Source: Bacillus sp. Xin1 | GTDB lineage: Bacteria; Bacillota; Bacilli; Bacillales; Bacillaceae_G | NCBI RefSeq assembly: GCF_013314535.1 | Contig: NZ_JABUAE010000009.1 | Location: 1 to 64,000, forward strand | Length of the DNA stretch: 64,000 nt | Reading direction: 5' to 3' | Part shown: positions 34,718-44,833 of the stretch, in pieces | Layout of the letters: each line of letters starts with the position of its first letter | Position numbering within the stretch: the stretch's first letter is position 1 | The notes under the pieces: generated by a model | What the model saw: only the letters and a program-made list of their open reading frames with translations | The model's database searches: none | What the model was told of the DNA's origin: nothing | Translations under genes and position numbers: made by a program

Positions 34718-35539
34718 ATGTCTTATAAAATGATTGTTTTAGATTTAGATGATACTTTACTACGCGATGACCATACAATTTCAGAGCGTACAAAACAAGC
34801 TTTAATGACAGCCCAAGAACAAGGAGTAAAGGTTGTACTCGCTTCTGGACGTCCAACATTTGGTATGCGCCATATTGCTAAGGAACTTCGTTTAGAAGAA
34901 TACGGTAGTTTTATCCTATCATTTAATGGTGCTAAAATTATTAACTGTAAAACAGATGAAGAACTATTCAGTAGTACACTATCTCCTGAAATCGTTCACA
35001 GTCTATATGAAATCAGTAAGCATGAAGACGTTTGGATTCATACGTATATCGAAGATGACATCGTAACAGAAGAGAATAATCCATATACAGAAATCGAAGG
35101 CCAATTGACAGGCATGCCAATTATTCAAGTAGATAGTTTTACTGCAGCCGTGCAAGAACCTGTTGTAAAAGTATTAATGAATAAAGAAGCTGAGCGCCTT
35201 ATTGAAGTAGAAAAGAAACTACAAAAACAATTAGAAGGTAAACTAAGTGTAATGCGTTCTAAGCCGTTTTTCTTAGAGTTCACAGAAGCTGGTGTTACAA
35301 AAGGAACAAGCTTAAACCAATTAATTCAACAGCTTGGTATTAAGCGCGAAGAAGTAATCGCAATGGGTGATAGCTATAATGACCAAGCAATGATTGAGTT
35401 CGCTGGTCTTGGCGTTGCGATGGGAAATGCTCCAGATGATATTAAAGAAATTGCAAACTACGTAACAGATACAAATATGAATGACGGCGTTGCTAAAGTT
35501 GTAGAGAAATTTGTACTTAAAACTGAAGTTCTAGTTTAA
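34718..35539 (+). CDS. Cof-type HAD phosphatase
   Basis: The 273-residue HAD hydrolase has motif I VLDLDDTLL (nucleophile and acid Asp near 8 and 10), motif II ASGRP, Lys in TKGTSL and motif IV MGDSYNDQAMIEFAGLGVAM. A C2 cap domain is inserted between motifs II and III, the Cof/YxeH arrangement that dephosphorylates sugar phosphates or FMN/PLP-type substrates. AAAGGAAC precedes the ATG. The physiological substrate is unknown. Confidence 0.88.
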   Translation: MSYKMIVLDLDDTLLRDDHTISERTKQALMTAQEQGVKVVLASGRPTFGMRHIAKELRLEEYGSFILSFNGAKIINCKTDEELFSSTLSPEIVHSLYEISKHEDVWIHTYIEDDIVTEENNPYTEIEGQLTGMPIIQVDSFTAAVQEPVVKVLMNKEAERLIEVEKKLQKQLEGKLSVMRSKPFFLEFTEAGVTKGTSLNQLIQQLGIKREEVIAMGDSYNDQAMIEFAGLGVAMGNAPDDIKEIANYVTDTNMNDGVAKVVEKFVLKTEVLV

Positions 35540-35655
35540 TATATAAATTTTTCAACATACACATTGCTACTATGAAATCAAAAGGTAACTTACACTCCCT
35601 CTCTCCCCACCTAAAAAGAGAGGGTTTTTGTCTGTACTTTAATTTGTACTTATAT
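35540..35655. repeat. MITE-like repeat family 2, copy e (short, degenerate)
   Basis: ATATAAATTTTTCAACATAC and a TATGAAATCAAAAGG stretch at the left resemble the left end of the 34471 copy (ATATAAATCGA...TTTTTCAACATAG and GGAAATCAAAAAA). AATTTGTACTTATATAAATC at the right is the inverted partner. The middle holds a terminator hairpin instead of the usual core, so assignment is tentative. Confidence 0.4.
35597..35630 (+). terminator. Terminator of the HAD phosphatase gene
   Basis: CCCTCTCT (35597-35604) pairs with AGAGAGGG (35617-35624), followed by TTTTTG. Confidence 0.78.
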
Positions 35656-35864
35656 AAATCCATTCACAAAATCCTTTTGAAGTCAAACACTTCAAAGGGG
35701 TTTTTATTTAAATGCAAGTAGCTTTGTGAAGATATTTTGAACTTTACAACATTCCCGTAGTGTAAACTTTGTTTTTGTATATAATGAAACAAAATAGACT
35801 ATTTTATTTTGAATTAGAATACAAATTTACTATATACAAGCTCATATTATAAGGAGGCTGTTTC

Positions 35865-36158
35865 ATGTTATCTACACCAATCGGAAGATTAAGAGCAATT
35901 GGATTAGTCGAGGGGATTTCCTTCCTACTATTATTATTCGTAGCAATGCCGCTAAAATACTTCGCGGATTTTCCAGCAGCCGTTAAAATTACAGGTATGG
36001 CTCACGGCGTACTATTTATCCTATTCATCTTTGCAGTGATTCAAGTAACAATCGTACATCGTAAGTCGATCTTATGGGCTTTAGGTGCATTCGTTGCTTC
36101 CGTTATCCCATTTGGTACGTTCGTACTAGATGCAAAATTAAAAAATGAACCACAATAA
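35865..36158 (+). CDS. DUF3817 family membrane protein
   Basis: The 97-residue protein has three membrane segments and the DUF3817 pattern: RLRAIGLVEGISFLLLLFVA, then KITGMAHGVLFILFIFA with a conserved His, then FVASVIPFGTFVLD. Function unknown. It has a strong AAGGAGG site. It is monocistronic. Confidence 0.85.
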   Translation: MLSTPIGRLRAIGLVEGISFLLLLFVAMPLKYFADFPAAVKITGMAHGVLFILFIFAVIQVTIVHRKSILWALGAFVASVIPFGTFVLDAKLKNEPQ

Positions 36159-36160
36159 GT

Positions 36161-36200
36161 AAAAAGGTAGCTAACAATCATCCTGTTAGCTACCTTTTTT
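36161..36200. terminator. Bidirectional terminator
   Basis: A 16-bp stem, AAAAAGGTAGCTAACA with TGTTAGCTACCTTTTT (36161-36199), between the convergent DUF3817 gene and ung. Confidence 0.88.
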
Positions 36201-36876
36201 AAAGGTTTGGAATTTGCCAATCAATTTCTTTCTCATTCATACTAGATAAGATATCATTCACTTTCGAAAATGGTTTACTTCCAAAGAAACCGCGTCTTGC
36301 TGATAAGGGACTTGGATGTACAGATTCAATAATATGATGATTTGCATTTGTAATCAGCTTTTTCTTTGCCTGTGCATGGCGTCCCCACAGTATAAAAATC
36401 ACTGGTTTATCTCGTTCATTTAAAAGCTCAATTACGCGATCAGTGAAATGCTCCCACCCCTTTCCTTTATGAGAATTTGCTTCCCCTTGTCTGACAGTTA
36501 ACACCGCATTAAGTAATAACACACCTTGCTCTGCCCATTTCACTAAATAACCGTTATTCGGAATTTCACAGCCAAGGTCTGCATGCAGTTCTTTGTACAT
36601 ATTTTGCAGTGATGGTGGTGTTTTCACACCAGGTTGTACAGAAAAACTTAGCCCATGCGCTTGATCTGGCCCATGATATGGATCTTGTCCTAAAATGATA
36701 ACCTTCGTATCCCCATAACTTGTATAATGCAATGCATTAAAAATATCATTGGCATTTGGATATACTACATGCGTACTATATTCTTCTTTTAAAAACTGCC
36801 TTAGTTTCTGATAGTATGGTTTCTCGAATTCTGGTGCAAGTAACGGCTCCCAATCATTCTTTAAAATATGTTCCAT
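36199..36876 (-). CDS. ung: Uracil-DNA glycosylase
   Basis: The 225-residue family 1 UDG removes uracil from DNA. The water-activating loop GQDPYHG (63-69, catalytic Asp65) and the DNA-intercalation loop [13 protein letters not shown] near the C-terminus are intact. GGAAGTGAAGAG precedes the ATG. B. subtilis ung (ywdG) lies in the same region. Confidence 0.96.
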   Translation of the reverse strand: MEHILKNDWEPLLAPEFEKPYYQKLRQFLKEEYSTHVVYPNANDIFNALHYTSYGDTKVIILGQDPYHGPDQAHGLSFSVQPGVKTPPSLQNMYKELHADLGCEIPNNGYLVKWAEQGVLLLNAVLTVRQGEANSHKGKGWEHFTDRVIELLNERDKPVIFILWGRHAQAKKKLITNANHHIIESVHPSPLSARRGFFGSKPFSKVNDILSSMNEKEIDWQIPNL

Positions 36877-36895
36877 CTCTTCACTTCCTCTTCAC

Positions 36896-37888
36896 TTAAT
36901 TCACCATGTCTTGCTTTGTAAAGACTACAAACGAAACGATAAGAGAAGCTATTGCCCAAACAGTTAAATTCATCAATGAGAAGCTCATTGATAGACCTTG
37001 CAATGCTGGTAACTTTCCTGATAAGTAATCTGTTAGTGATAAATTCACACTAAAAATATATTTTGCCCCTTCCCAAGACGTTGCGAAAGAGCTTAAGATA
37101 CCACCTGCAATTAATGCTGCCAGCATGACTCCCATACCAGCTGGTGTATTGCGAATTAACACCGAAACCATAAAGGATATTGTTCCCACAACAATTGCCA
37201 CAAACCACGCCAGTCCATAAGCCATTAAAATGTATTGCCACTGCGGAATAAGATGGACAAAATTCGTATTCAATGTTTCTTTATCAATTCCAAACCCTGT
37301 CAATACCGGTAAATTCCACCCAGCATATCCGAAAACAACACCCGATAATGCATAGGAAAAAATCCCGACCAGGAGCAATATAAGTGAAATAAATAATAAC
37401 ATCGTCACATATTTACTGAGAAGGATTTTCCAGCGCCGAATCGGCCGTGTTAGAAGCATCTTCATCGTTCCATCACTTCGTTCTCCCGATACAATGTCAA
37501 TTACAACAATCATTACAAGAAGCGGAATAAATAATGTAATCCCCTGTTCAATGAATGCTCGTACAAATGTCGGTGCCCCCGGTGCAGTCGGATTAATATC
37601 ATGGTCTAAGTAATATTGTTGTTGTTCGACTCGTACTTTCAGCCAATCCCGCCATTCTTCTGGCAACCTTGAATTATTTAAACGATTTTGTGAATCAACA
37701 ATTTGCTGCTGAAGCGCTACTTTCCAATCGCTCGTACCAAGGCGTTTTTGCGTTGTTTGCACTTCACGATACTGTGCATACACAAACAAAGGAATTAAAA
37801 TTGCCAATATGAGCATAACGACAAAAATACGTTTTTTTCGATAGATTTTCTCTGATTCATTTAAAACAAGATTTGCAAATTCACGCAT
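36896..37888 (-). CDS. ABC-2 type transporter permease
   Basis: The 330-residue protein has one N-terminal membrane helix (about 19-40), an extracytoplasmic coiled segment (about 45-110), and then five more membrane helices, the layout of NatB/YhaP-like ABC-2 permeases. The block VSGERSDGTMKMLLTRPIRR is typical. Its ATG (37888, AAGGAG site) overlaps the ATPase stop by 8 bp. Last gene of a three-gene operon. Confidence 0.85.
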   Translation of the reverse strand: MREFANLVLNESEKIYRKKRIFVVMLILAILIPLFVYAQYREVQTTQKRLGTSDWKVALQQQIVDSQNRLNNSRLPEEWRDWLKVRVEQQQYYLDHDINPTAPGAPTFVRAFIEQGITLFIPLLVMIVVIDIVSGERSDGTMKMLLTRPIRRWKILLSKYVTMLLFISLILLLVGIFSYALSGVVFGYAGWNLPVLTGFGIDKETLNTNFVHLIPQWQYILMAYGLAWFVAIVVGTISFMVSVLIRNTPAGMGVMLAALIAGGILSSFATSWEGAKYIFSVNLSLTDYLSGKLPALQGLSMSFSLMNLTVWAIASLIVSFVVFTKQDMVN

Positions 37889-38798
37889 GCTGCTCACTCC
37901 TTGTGAGTTCAATGAATAAATCTTCTAACGTAAACACAAGTTCCTTCACGCTATGTACATCTATTCCTTTTTCTACAAAACGTTTATTCCAAGTACTAAT
38001 TGATGAAATGTCCATCCGGCAAAGTAAACGTTCATTGTCTACACTAATTTCTCTTACTTCTTCTGCCTCTTCTAACATATCCTTTGCCTTTGCAATCGGT
38101 GTAACAATCCACTCAACACGATCGCTCGCAGTTTTAATTAACTCTTCAATTGGTGCAACTGTAATCATTTTCCCTTTATGAATAATAGCAACGCGATCAC
38201 ATATCATTTGCACTTCACTTAACAAGTGACTTGAAATAAAGACGCTCATATTTTCTTCTTTCACAAGCTTATGTATAAACTCCCTCATCTCTCTTATACC
38301 AGCTGGGTCTAGGCCATTTGTCGGTTCATCTAGTATAAGGAGTTTCGGATTTCCAAGAAGAGCCTGAGCAATGCCGAGGCGCTGCTTCATACCAAGAGAA
38401 TACGTTTTCACTTTATCGTGGATACGTTCATCCAAATGAACCATTTTTGCAATTTCTAAAATACGTCCATCTGATATACCGCCAAGCATCCGTGCAAATT
38501 GCTTTAAGTTTTCCCATCCTGTTAAATATGTATAAAGTTCTGGGTTTTCCACGATACTCCCAATTTGCCGCATCGCTTCCCGAAAGTTCTCTTTAATATG
38601 ATAGCCACCAATCGCAATCTCACCTTCAGTTGCTTTAATAAGCCCTACTAGCATCCGAATTGTTGTTGTTTTCCCAGCTCCATTTGGACCTAAGAATCCA
38701 AACACTTCTCCTTGTTTCACATCAAATGAAATGTTTTCAACAAGCGTTTTTTTTCCAATTACCTTTTTCACATCCCGCACTGAAAGTATTATCGTCAT
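37881..38798 (-). CDS. ABC transporter ATP-binding protein
   Basis: The 305-residue ATPase has Walker A GPNGAGKT (37-44), a signature variant YSLGMKQR, and Walker B LLILDEPTNGLDP. A C-terminal extension of about 90 residues is typical of BcrA/NatA-type exporters that pair with ABC-2 permeases. It overlaps the upstream GDSL gene by ATGA and the downstream permease by 8 bp. Peptide antibiotic or lipid export is a guess. Confidence 0.9.
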   Translation of the reverse strand: MTIILSVRDVKKVIGKKTLVENISFDVKQGEVFGFLGPNGAGKTTTIRMLVGLIKATEGEIAIGGYHIKENFREAMRQIGSIVENPELYTYLTGWENLKQFARMLGGISDGRILEIAKMVHLDERIHDKVKTYSLGMKQRLGIAQALLGNPKLLILDEPTNGLDPAGIREMREFIHKLVKEENMSVFISSHLLSEVQMICDRVAIIHKGKMITVAPIEELIKTASDRVEWIVTPIAKAKDMLEEAEEVREISVDNERLLCRMDISSISTWNKRFVEKGIDVHSVKELVFTLEDLFIELTRSEQHA

Positions 38799-39607
38799 TT
38801 CGCCTCTCCTCCATCTAGCTGCAGCTTACTTACAACATTTTGTAACAAGCGAGTTGCCATGTATGAGTAGCCTGTTTCGTTTGGATGGAAATGATCTGAG
38901 TATAATAATTCTTTCCCTCTGTTTTGAAACAGATCAAACGTTGGCGTTATATATACATTTTTATTATCTATTGCTAATTTCTCTAAAGATGCATTCCAAT
39001 CTACAACGATGGATGAAGAACCTTTTAAATCCTCTACATCCTCAAAAGGATTGTATAAACCAAGCCAAAAAATCGGGCTATCTGAATTTAGCTTTCGGAT
39101 TTCGGCTAAAATTTGCTTCGCCTGATTTTGAAATGTTTCTGTATTAGGGCGATATGTTTCTAGATCTATCTTTCCAAGTGATTCCCATCCTGGAAATAAA
39201 TCATTTCCTCCAATTGTTAAAACAATAAGATCCGCTTGCTTAATTGAATACTGAGCACCACTACTCTCTATTTGCTTTAACAAATTTGGCATCTTCGCAC
39301 CACTAACAGCTAAATTCGTTAACGCAACCTTTTGTTTATAATCCTTTTGTAGACTTTCTTTTACTCGACCCACATAGCCGATTCCCTCTTTATCACCAAC
39401 GCCGCGAGTTAAAGAATCACCTAAGCTGACAACTTTTAATGTTCCTGGGTTTTGTTTCCCTTTCACTTGTTTTTGTTCTGTCTTCGTAGTTAAATTTGAA
39501 GCTTTCGGATTTAATACATCATTAATACCCGCAATAAAGCCATATGCAAATAAACAAAAAGATGCAATTGTAATGAGTAAAAGTCCTTTTACTAATTTTG
39601 ATCTCAT
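38795..39607 (-). CDS. SGNH/GDSL-family hydrolase, membrane-anchored or secreted
   Basis: The 270-residue protein has an N-terminal hydrophobic segment (6-27), and then block I SLGDSLTRG (Ser65), block III TIGGNDLF and block V SDHFHPNETGY (Asp and His), so the SGNH triad is complete. It resembles Bacillus YpmR-type lipase/acylhydrolases. It is the first gene of an operon with an ABC exporter, overlapping it by four bases, which suggests that the esterase and the exporter act on the same lipid or envelope compound. Confidence 0.87.
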   Translation of the reverse strand: MRSKLVKGLLLITIASFCLFAYGFIAGINDVLNPKASNLTTKTEQKQVKGKQNPGTLKVVSLGDSLTRGVGDKEGIGYVGRVKESLQKDYKQKVALTNLAVSGAKMPNLLKQIESSGAQYSIKQADLIVLTIGGNDLFPGWESLGKIDLETYRPNTETFQNQAKQILAEIRKLNSDSPIFWLGLYNPFEDVEDLKGSSSIVVDWNASLEKLAIDNKNVYITPTFDLFQNRGKELLYSDHFHPNETGYSYMATRLLQNVVSKLQLDGGEAK

Positions 39608-39689
39608 ATCAAAACCCCTTTTAGCCTGGTAGATTGCCCATATTATACCAAACGCCCATTTGAAAAGCGATTTTCATCTCTTCTATAAT

Positions 39690-40667
39690 TTAGGTAGTTT
39701 CACGAATAGTCAATTGCGGCAAGAGTTCAATACTCTTCACATCTATTTTTTCATCTTTTATCTTCTCATATAGTATTTCAAATGCTTTTGCACCAACTGC
39801 TTTACTAGAATGAGCAATCGTTGTAATTCCTAATACATCTGCTACTTCTTGATCATCACATCCAATAATAGCTAAATCTTCCGGAACACGAATCCTATGT
39901 TTCTTTGCTTCTGTTACCACCCCTGCTGCAATATAGTTACAAGAAATAAGGAATGCTGTCGGCTTTACAGACATCCGCATCCATTCCCTTATTACATTAC
40001 GTCCGTCATCCACCTTAAAACACCTTTTAAATTTCCAGTTATCTGCAGGTGTAATAGAAATATGTTGCAGTGCATCCTCGTACGCTTGTTTTCTTCTTTG
40101 ACTATTAATGCTATTGTCTCTTCCAATACAATATCCAATACAAGTATGACCAGCATCTATCAAGCTTTTCATTCCTTGTGAAAACACTTTATAATAATCA
40201 ATATGTACGCTCGAGATGAAATTCGAATCTATTTCTTCACACACTACAATTGGCCCAAATTTCGTATACTCCTCGAGCTTTTCCTTATCATTTGTCCGTG
40301 AACATATAATGACTCCATCAAGCTTTTTCATTTTTAACATCTGCAAAATTTCAAGTTCCCGTTCTTCACTATAATTCGTCTGACAAAGCATCATATGATA
40401 ATTATTCTTTGCAGTTTCTTTCGATATCCCCTCAATAATCGCACTATAATATTGATCATTTACATGCGGCAATAAAACACCAATTACATTCGTTTTTCCT
40501 TTCACTAAATGAATCGCATTCACGTTTTGTGTGTAATTTAATTCCTCAATAATTGCTAAAATTTCTTTTCTCTTTTTATCACTTACATACGGATGATTAT
40601 TTAATACCCTTGAAACCGTTGAAACTGATACACCAGCAATCTCAGCAATCTTTTTTATATTTGTCAC
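39690..40667 (-). CDS. LacI family transcriptional regulator
   Basis: The 325-residue repressor has a LacI helix-turn-helix and hinge (NIKKIAEIAGVSVSTVSRVL through VSDKKRKEILAIIEELNY) followed by a periplasmic-binding-like sensor domain ending LLPQLTIRETT. I chose the GTG at 40667 because LacI proteins begin just before this helix and AAGGGGAAG lies upstream; an ATG at 40691 is the alternative. It is divergent from the YczE-like gene and may regulate it. No sugar genes are nearby, so the effector is unknown. Confidence 0.85.
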   Translation of the reverse strand: MTNIKKIAEIAGVSVSTVSRVLNNHPYVSDKKRKEILAIIEELNYTQNVNAIHLVKGKTNVIGVLLPHVNDQYYSAIIEGISKETAKNNYHMMLCQTNYSEERELEILQMLKMKKLDGVIICSRTNDKEKLEEYTKFGPIVVCEEIDSNFISSVHIDYYKVFSQGMKSLIDAGHTCIGYCIGRDNSINSQRRKQAYEDALQHISITPADNWKFKRCFKVDDGRNVIREWMRMSVKPTAFLISCNYIAAGVVTEAKKHRIRVPEDLAIIGCDDQEVADVLGITTIAHSSKAVGAKAFEILYEKIKDEKIDVKSIELLPQLTIRETT

Positions 40668-40787
40668 CTTACTTCTTCCCCTTCCCATCATTTAAATAAA
40701 CCTCATCGAAAAATTCTCTCTTGACCTAGTAAGCTTTCCACAATATATCCTTTCCTAGCAAGTACATTCGGAAAGGATTTGAAACAT

Positions 40788-41417
40788 ATGATATGCCTAA
40801 AACTAGACTATATATTTTTTATTAGCGGGCTACTCATTCTATCTCTTGGAATTAACATGATGACAACGATTACTTCATTCGGCCTTAGTCCTTATGATTC
40901 ATTTTTCATTGCATTATATCAAAATTTTGGAGTAAGTATTGGCTTCTGGATTTTTATGATTAACTTAGCTTTTACGCTTATTGTGCTGTTTTTAAATAAA
41001 AAGCAGATTACAATAGGAACAATTGTTACTATGGTTCTTATATCTGTTTTTGTTGATTGGATTGGTTCTATCGATGTCATTATGAATTCTATCCGCTCTC
41101 TTCCAAAATATATAACACTTATTTGTGGAAATCTATTTGTTGGTGCTGGAATTGGCATTTATGTATCAACAAAGCTCTGTGCCGCACCGCAAGAAGCATT
41201 CGTCTTAACCATGGCTGAAAAGAAAAAGTGGACATTTCGCAAGACAGAAATTTCGTTAGCCTTTTTATTTTTAACATGCAGCTTTTTATTAGACGGTCCT
41301 ATTTATTTTGGTACAATTATCCTTTCATTTACAACAGGATGGATTATTCAAGCATTTATTCAGATTGGCACAAAGGTTCTTAACATAAAAAAGCCTATTG
41401 AGCATCACGCTCAGTAG
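40788..41417 (+). CDS. YczE/YyaS/YitT family membrane protein
   Basis: The 209-residue protein has five to six membrane segments. It fits the YczE/YyaS/YitT family: LSLGINMMTTITSFGLSPYD and GNLFVGAGIGIYVSTKLCAAP. Function unknown; YczE in B. subtilis influences surfactin-type peptide production. I start at the ATG at 40788, since GGAAAGGA is about 11 nt upstream; a TTG at 40779 is nearly on it. Confidence 0.8.
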   Translation: MICLKLDYIFFISGLLILSLGINMMTTITSFGLSPYDSFFIALYQNFGVSIGFWIFMINLAFTLIVLFLNKKQITIGTIVTMVLISVFVDWIGSIDVIMNSIRSLPKYITLICGNLFVGAGIGIYVSTKLCAAPQEAFVLTMAEKKKWTFRKTEISLAFLFLTCSFLLDGPIYFGTIILSFTTGWIIQAFIQIGTKVLNIKKPIEHHAQ

Positions 41418-41425
41418 GCTTCATC
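41393..41425. terminator. Bidirectional terminator overlapping the yczE-like stop
   Basis: AGCCTATTGAGC pairs with GCTCAGTAGGCT (41393-41421). The TAG stop of the YczE-like gene lies inside the stem. On the minus strand it is followed by TTTTTTATG and ends thrC. Confidence 0.82.
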
Positions 41426-41429
41426 TATT

Positions 41430-42488
41430 TCATTGAAAGACAGCTCCCTGAATATAATCAAAGATAACTTTCTCATCATTTGGTAACACAACTGGCTGAA
41501 TTTTCTTCGTATCAATGGCGATATTTGGATCTTTCAAACCGTTACCTGTTAATACTGCTACAATTTGGCTCCCTTTTGCAATTTCACCGCTTTGCAGGTG
41601 TTTATAAACACCTGCGAGAGAAGCACATGAAGCAGGTTCTGCAAAGATTCCTTCGTACTTGGCTAGCCATTCATATGCCTCAAGAATTTCACGATCTGTT
41701 ACTTCGTCGATTTTACCTTGAGAGTGTTCTGCAGCGAGGACAGCTTGCTCCCAACTTGCTGGATTTCCAATTCGAATCGCTGTTGCAATTGTTTCTGGTT
41801 CTTCAATCTTATGTCCACGTACAATCGCCGCTGCTCCTTCCGCTTCAAAGCCATGCATCTCTGGCAGACCCGTACCAAGTCTTTCATGATACTCTTTGAA
41901 TCCTTTCCAATACGCTGTAATATTTCCCGCATTACCGACTGGAATTGCTAGAATATCTGGTGCTTTCCCAAGCGCATCACAAATCTCAAATGCAGCTGTT
42001 TTTTGCCCTTCAATCCGGTATGGATTAACAGAATTTACAAGTGTAATCGGCGATGAGCTGCTTAGCTTACGTACAACTTGCAAAGCATGATCGAAATTCC
42101 CATCAATACTGATAATCTCGGCACCATACATGACAGCTTGCGCTAATTTACCGTATGCAATCTTCCCATTTGGAATAATAACAATACATGACAATCCTGC
42201 CCTAGCTGCATATGCTGCTGCAGATGCAGATGTATTACCCGTAGAAGCGCAGATGATTGCTCCGCTTCCCGCCTCTTTTGCTTTAGCTACCGCCATTACC
42301 ATGCCGCGATCCTTAAAGGATCCGCTCGGATTCGCTCCTTCTATTTTCCCATAAATTGTTGCGCCCCACTGCTTTGAAAGATTTTCTAGTAAAACAAGTG
42401 GTGTATTGCCTTCATGCAATGTTAAGGGTGGTGTTTTTTCCGTAATAGGCAAAAACTCCTTATACTCAGCAAGCAAACCTTTCCACAT
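41430..42488 (-). CDS. thrC: Threonine synthase
   Basis: The 352-residue PLP enzyme converts O-phosphohomoserine to threonine. The PLP lysine is in [11 protein letters not shown], and the phosphate cradle [10 protein letters not shown] is present. It is of the short class II length. Its ATG overlaps the hom stop by one base (TAATG), so the genes are coupled. No thrB (homoserine kinase) follows; the terminator comes at once. Confidence 0.95.
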   Translation of the reverse strand: MWKGLLAEYKEFLPITEKTPPLTLHEGNTPLVLLENLSKQWGATIYGKIEGANPSGSFKDRGMVMAVAKAKEAGSGAIICASTGNTSASAAAYAARAGLSCIVIIPNGKIAYGKLAQAVMYGAEIISIDGNFDHALQVVRKLSSSSPITLVNSVNPYRIEGQKTAAFEICDALGKAPDILAIPVGNAGNITAYWKGFKEYHERLGTGLPEMHGFEAEGAAAIVRGHKIEEPETIATAIRIGNPASWEQAVLAAEHSQGKIDEVTDREILEAYEWLAKYEGIFAEPASCASLAGVYKHLQSGEIAKGSQIVAVLTGNGLKDPNIAIDTKKIQPVVLPNDEKVIFDYIQGAVFQ

Positions 42489-43783
42489 TACTTAGCATCT
42501 CCTTCGATTCGGTAGTTTGCTTTTACACAATCTACTTTTTCGTATGTGCCCAGTGTATGTAAAATATATTCATAGTCTGCAAGTGATGCACGATGCGTTA
42601 CGATAACAACCTCAGCCTTTCCTTTCTCACTAAGTGGCATTTGAATAATTTTTTCAAAGCTAACACCGCGTTCGGAAAATAAAGATGTGATTTTTGCGAA
42701 CACACCAATTTCATCTTTTACATGTAATCTTAAAAACTTTTTCACAAAAATTTCATCAGGCTCTTTTAATGCCTTCGCATACTGAGGAGAAACCGCACTA
42801 TTCCCAGTCACACCAAGGCGTACATTTTGCATTACCGCGACTAAGTCAGAAACAACCGCTGTCGCTGTTGGTAAACTTCCTGCACCAGGCCCGTAAAACA
42901 TCGTTTCCCCTACCGCTTCACCATACACATATACGGCGTTATATTCATTTTGAACAGCTGCAAGAGGATGTGTATTCGGAAGTAGCGTTGGTTCAACTGT
43001 TACCTCTAACTTTTCACCATCGCGCTTTGCAAGCCCAATTAATTTAATTGTGTATCCTAAGCTTTTACTATACGCAATATCTTCCTCTGTAATGGAAGTA
43101 ATCCCTTTCACCTTCACATCTCCAAGTTCTACATTTGTAGAAAAACCAAGAGTAGCCAAAATCGTCATTTTTCTTGCTGCATCTAAACCTTCTACGTCTG
43201 ATGTTGGATCTGCTTCTGCAAATCCAAGCTGTTGCGCTTCGTTTAACACGTCGTCGTATGCTCTCCCTTCGTCAGACATTTTTGTCAGAATAAAGTTTGT
43301 TGTTCCGTTCACGATTCCCATCACTTTCGTAATAAGATCCGAGGAAAACCCTTCTACAATGCTGCGTAGGATTGGAATCCCTCCAGCTACGCTCGCTTCA
43401 TAAAATAAATCAGCTTGATTTTCCTTTGCTACTGTCAGTAATTCCGCCCCGTGCAATGCCATTAAATCTTTATTAGCAGTAACAACATGTTTACCATTGT
43501 TCAAAGCTTTTAAAATATAGGATTTTGCTTCCTGTATGCCGCCCATCACTTCAATGACAACATCGATATCAGGATTATCTATAATTTCATTTACATTTTT
43601 CGTTAATAAAGTAGAGGGGACTTGGACCTCTCTCTCTTTCTCAATATTTTGCACTAATACCTTTGTTACTTTCACTGGGCAACCAACTTGGTGCATCAAT
43701 CGATCTTGATGATCCGTAATAATACGAACCACACCGCTGCCAACTGTTCCAAGGCCTAATAAGCCTACTTGAATTTCATTCAT
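42488..43783 (-). CDS. hom: Homoserine dehydrogenase
   Basis: The 431-residue enzyme reduces aspartate semialdehyde to homoserine. The NAD(P) loop [12 protein letters not shown] is at the start, the homoserine dehydrogenase core includes [11 protein letters not shown] and the NGTTNFIL block, and a C-terminal ACT domain (about 350-425) suggests feedback by threonine. Start ATG at 43783, 9 nt after GAGGGGTGG; an upstream GTG at 43795 overlaps that site. It provides homoserine for both thrC and the neighbouring metA. Confidence 0.95.
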   Translation of the reverse strand: MNEIQVGLLGLGTVGSGVVRIITDHQDRLMHQVGCPVKVTKVLVQNIEKEREVQVPSTLLTKNVNEIIDNPDIDVVIEVMGGIQEAKSYILKALNNGKHVVTANKDLMALHGAELLTVAKENQADLFYEASVAGGIPILRSIVEGFSSDLITKVMGIVNGTTNFILTKMSDEGRAYDDVLNEAQQLGFAEADPTSDVEGLDAARKMTILATLGFSTNVELGDVKVKGITSITEEDIAYSKSLGYTIKLIGLAKRDGEKLEVTVEPTLLPNTHPLAAVQNEYNAVYVYGEAVGETMFYGPGAGSLPTATAVVSDLVAVMQNVRLGVTGNSAVSPQYAKALKEPDEIFVKKFLRLHVKDEIGVFAKITSLFSERGVSFEKIIQMPLSEKGKAEVVIVTHRASLADYEYILHTLGTYEKVDCVKANYRIEGDAK

Positions 43784-43927
43784 GATACTGTCCACCCCTC
43801 TAAAGAATTGTATTTAGATGCCATTATATAAGGTAAAATTCTGAAAAACAATGTATTTTGAACATTTAGAAAAATATAAGATAATCCTTACAAAGAAAGC
43901 GTTGCCACGTGTTATATAATGATCATC

Positions 43928-44833
43928 TTACAAAATATAAGGGGTTTCTTGATACACATAATAATTTAACCAATTTGAAAATAATAAATTTCCATGACTG
44001 CGCCATCTTATGAGTGGCTTTTCAGCTGGGTTATTATGTTTAAAATAGTTTTTCGGAACCTTAATATCTAGCCCTTTTTGTTTATCACGTTCATATTCCT
44101 CTTTTAATGTATCGCAGCTGTATTCACTATGACCAAGAGCAAAAACATGCTTTCCATCTTGTCCCATAACAAGGTGTACACCCGCTTCTTCTGATGTTGC
44201 TAGTAACTTCAACTCTTGTACTTTTTCAATATCAGATGCGTGTACTTCCGTATGACGTGAATGTGGTGCAAAAAAGAGCTCATCGAATCCTTGTAATAAT
44301 TTCACATGTTGCTCACGTACTTCATGTTCAAATACACCAAACATCTTTTCTTCAAGCGGATGTTTCGGAATTCCATAGTGATAATACAAACCAGCTTGCG
44401 CTCCCCAACAAATATGCAGAGTAGATGTTACATTTGTTTTTGAATATTCCATAATACGCCCAAGTTCTTTCCAATAATCTACCTCTTCAAAAGGAAGTGT
44501 TTCAACCGGCGCTCCTGTAATAATGAGACCGTCAAATTTTTCTCCCTCAATATCGCGAAACGTTTTATAAAAACTTGTTAAATGCTCTTGCGCTACATTA
44601 CGGGATACATGAGACTCCATATGGAGCAAATGCACGTCTAATTGAAGTGGTGTATTACCGAGTAATCTGAGCAATTGCGCTTCTGTTTCTTGTTTTGTTG
44701 GCATTAAGTTCAAAATTGCAATTTTTAAAGCACGTATATCTTGTGTTTCAGCTCGTTCTTTTGTCATGACAAAAATATTCTCTTTTTGCAATACTTTACG
44801 AGCTGGTAAATCCTTATCAACAATGATCGGCAT
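43928..44833 (-). CDS. metA: Homoserine O-acetyltransferase (MetA family)
   Basis: The 301-residue class I glutamine-amidotransferase-like acyltransferase activates homoserine for methionine synthesis. Cys142 in HICWGAQAG is the nucleophile, and the His in FAPHSRH and Glu in FEHEV are present. Residue 111 (ITGAPVE) is Glu; work on B. cereus MetA showed that Glu at 111 gives acetyl-CoA use whereas Gly gives succinyl-CoA use, so O-acetylhomoserine is the predicted product. That fits the neighbouring O-acetylhomoserine sulfhydrylase. Start ATG at 44833 with GGAGG 8 nt upstream; it overlaps metY by 17 bp. Confidence 0.94.
   Translation of the reverse strand: MPIIVDKDLPARKVLQKENIFVMTKERAETQDIRALKIAILNLMPTKQETEAQLLRLLGNTPLQLDVHLLHMESHVSRNVAQEHLTSFYKTFRDIEGEKFDGLIITGAPVETLPFEEVDYWKELGRIMEYSKTNVTSTLHICWGAQAGLYYHYGIPKHPLEEKMFGVFEHEVREQHVKLLQGFDELFFAPHSRHTEVHASDIEKVQELKLLATSEEAGVHLVMGQDGKHVFALGHSEYSCDTLKEEYERDKQKGLDIKVPKNYFKHNNPAEKPLIRWRSHGNLLFSNWLNYYVYQETPYIL

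Noticed and set aside
43796-43927. A leader regulatory RNA (T-box or riboswitch) ahead of hom
   Set aside because: The hom upstream sequence shows no T-box motif, conserved riboswitch core or leader hairpin with a U-run.
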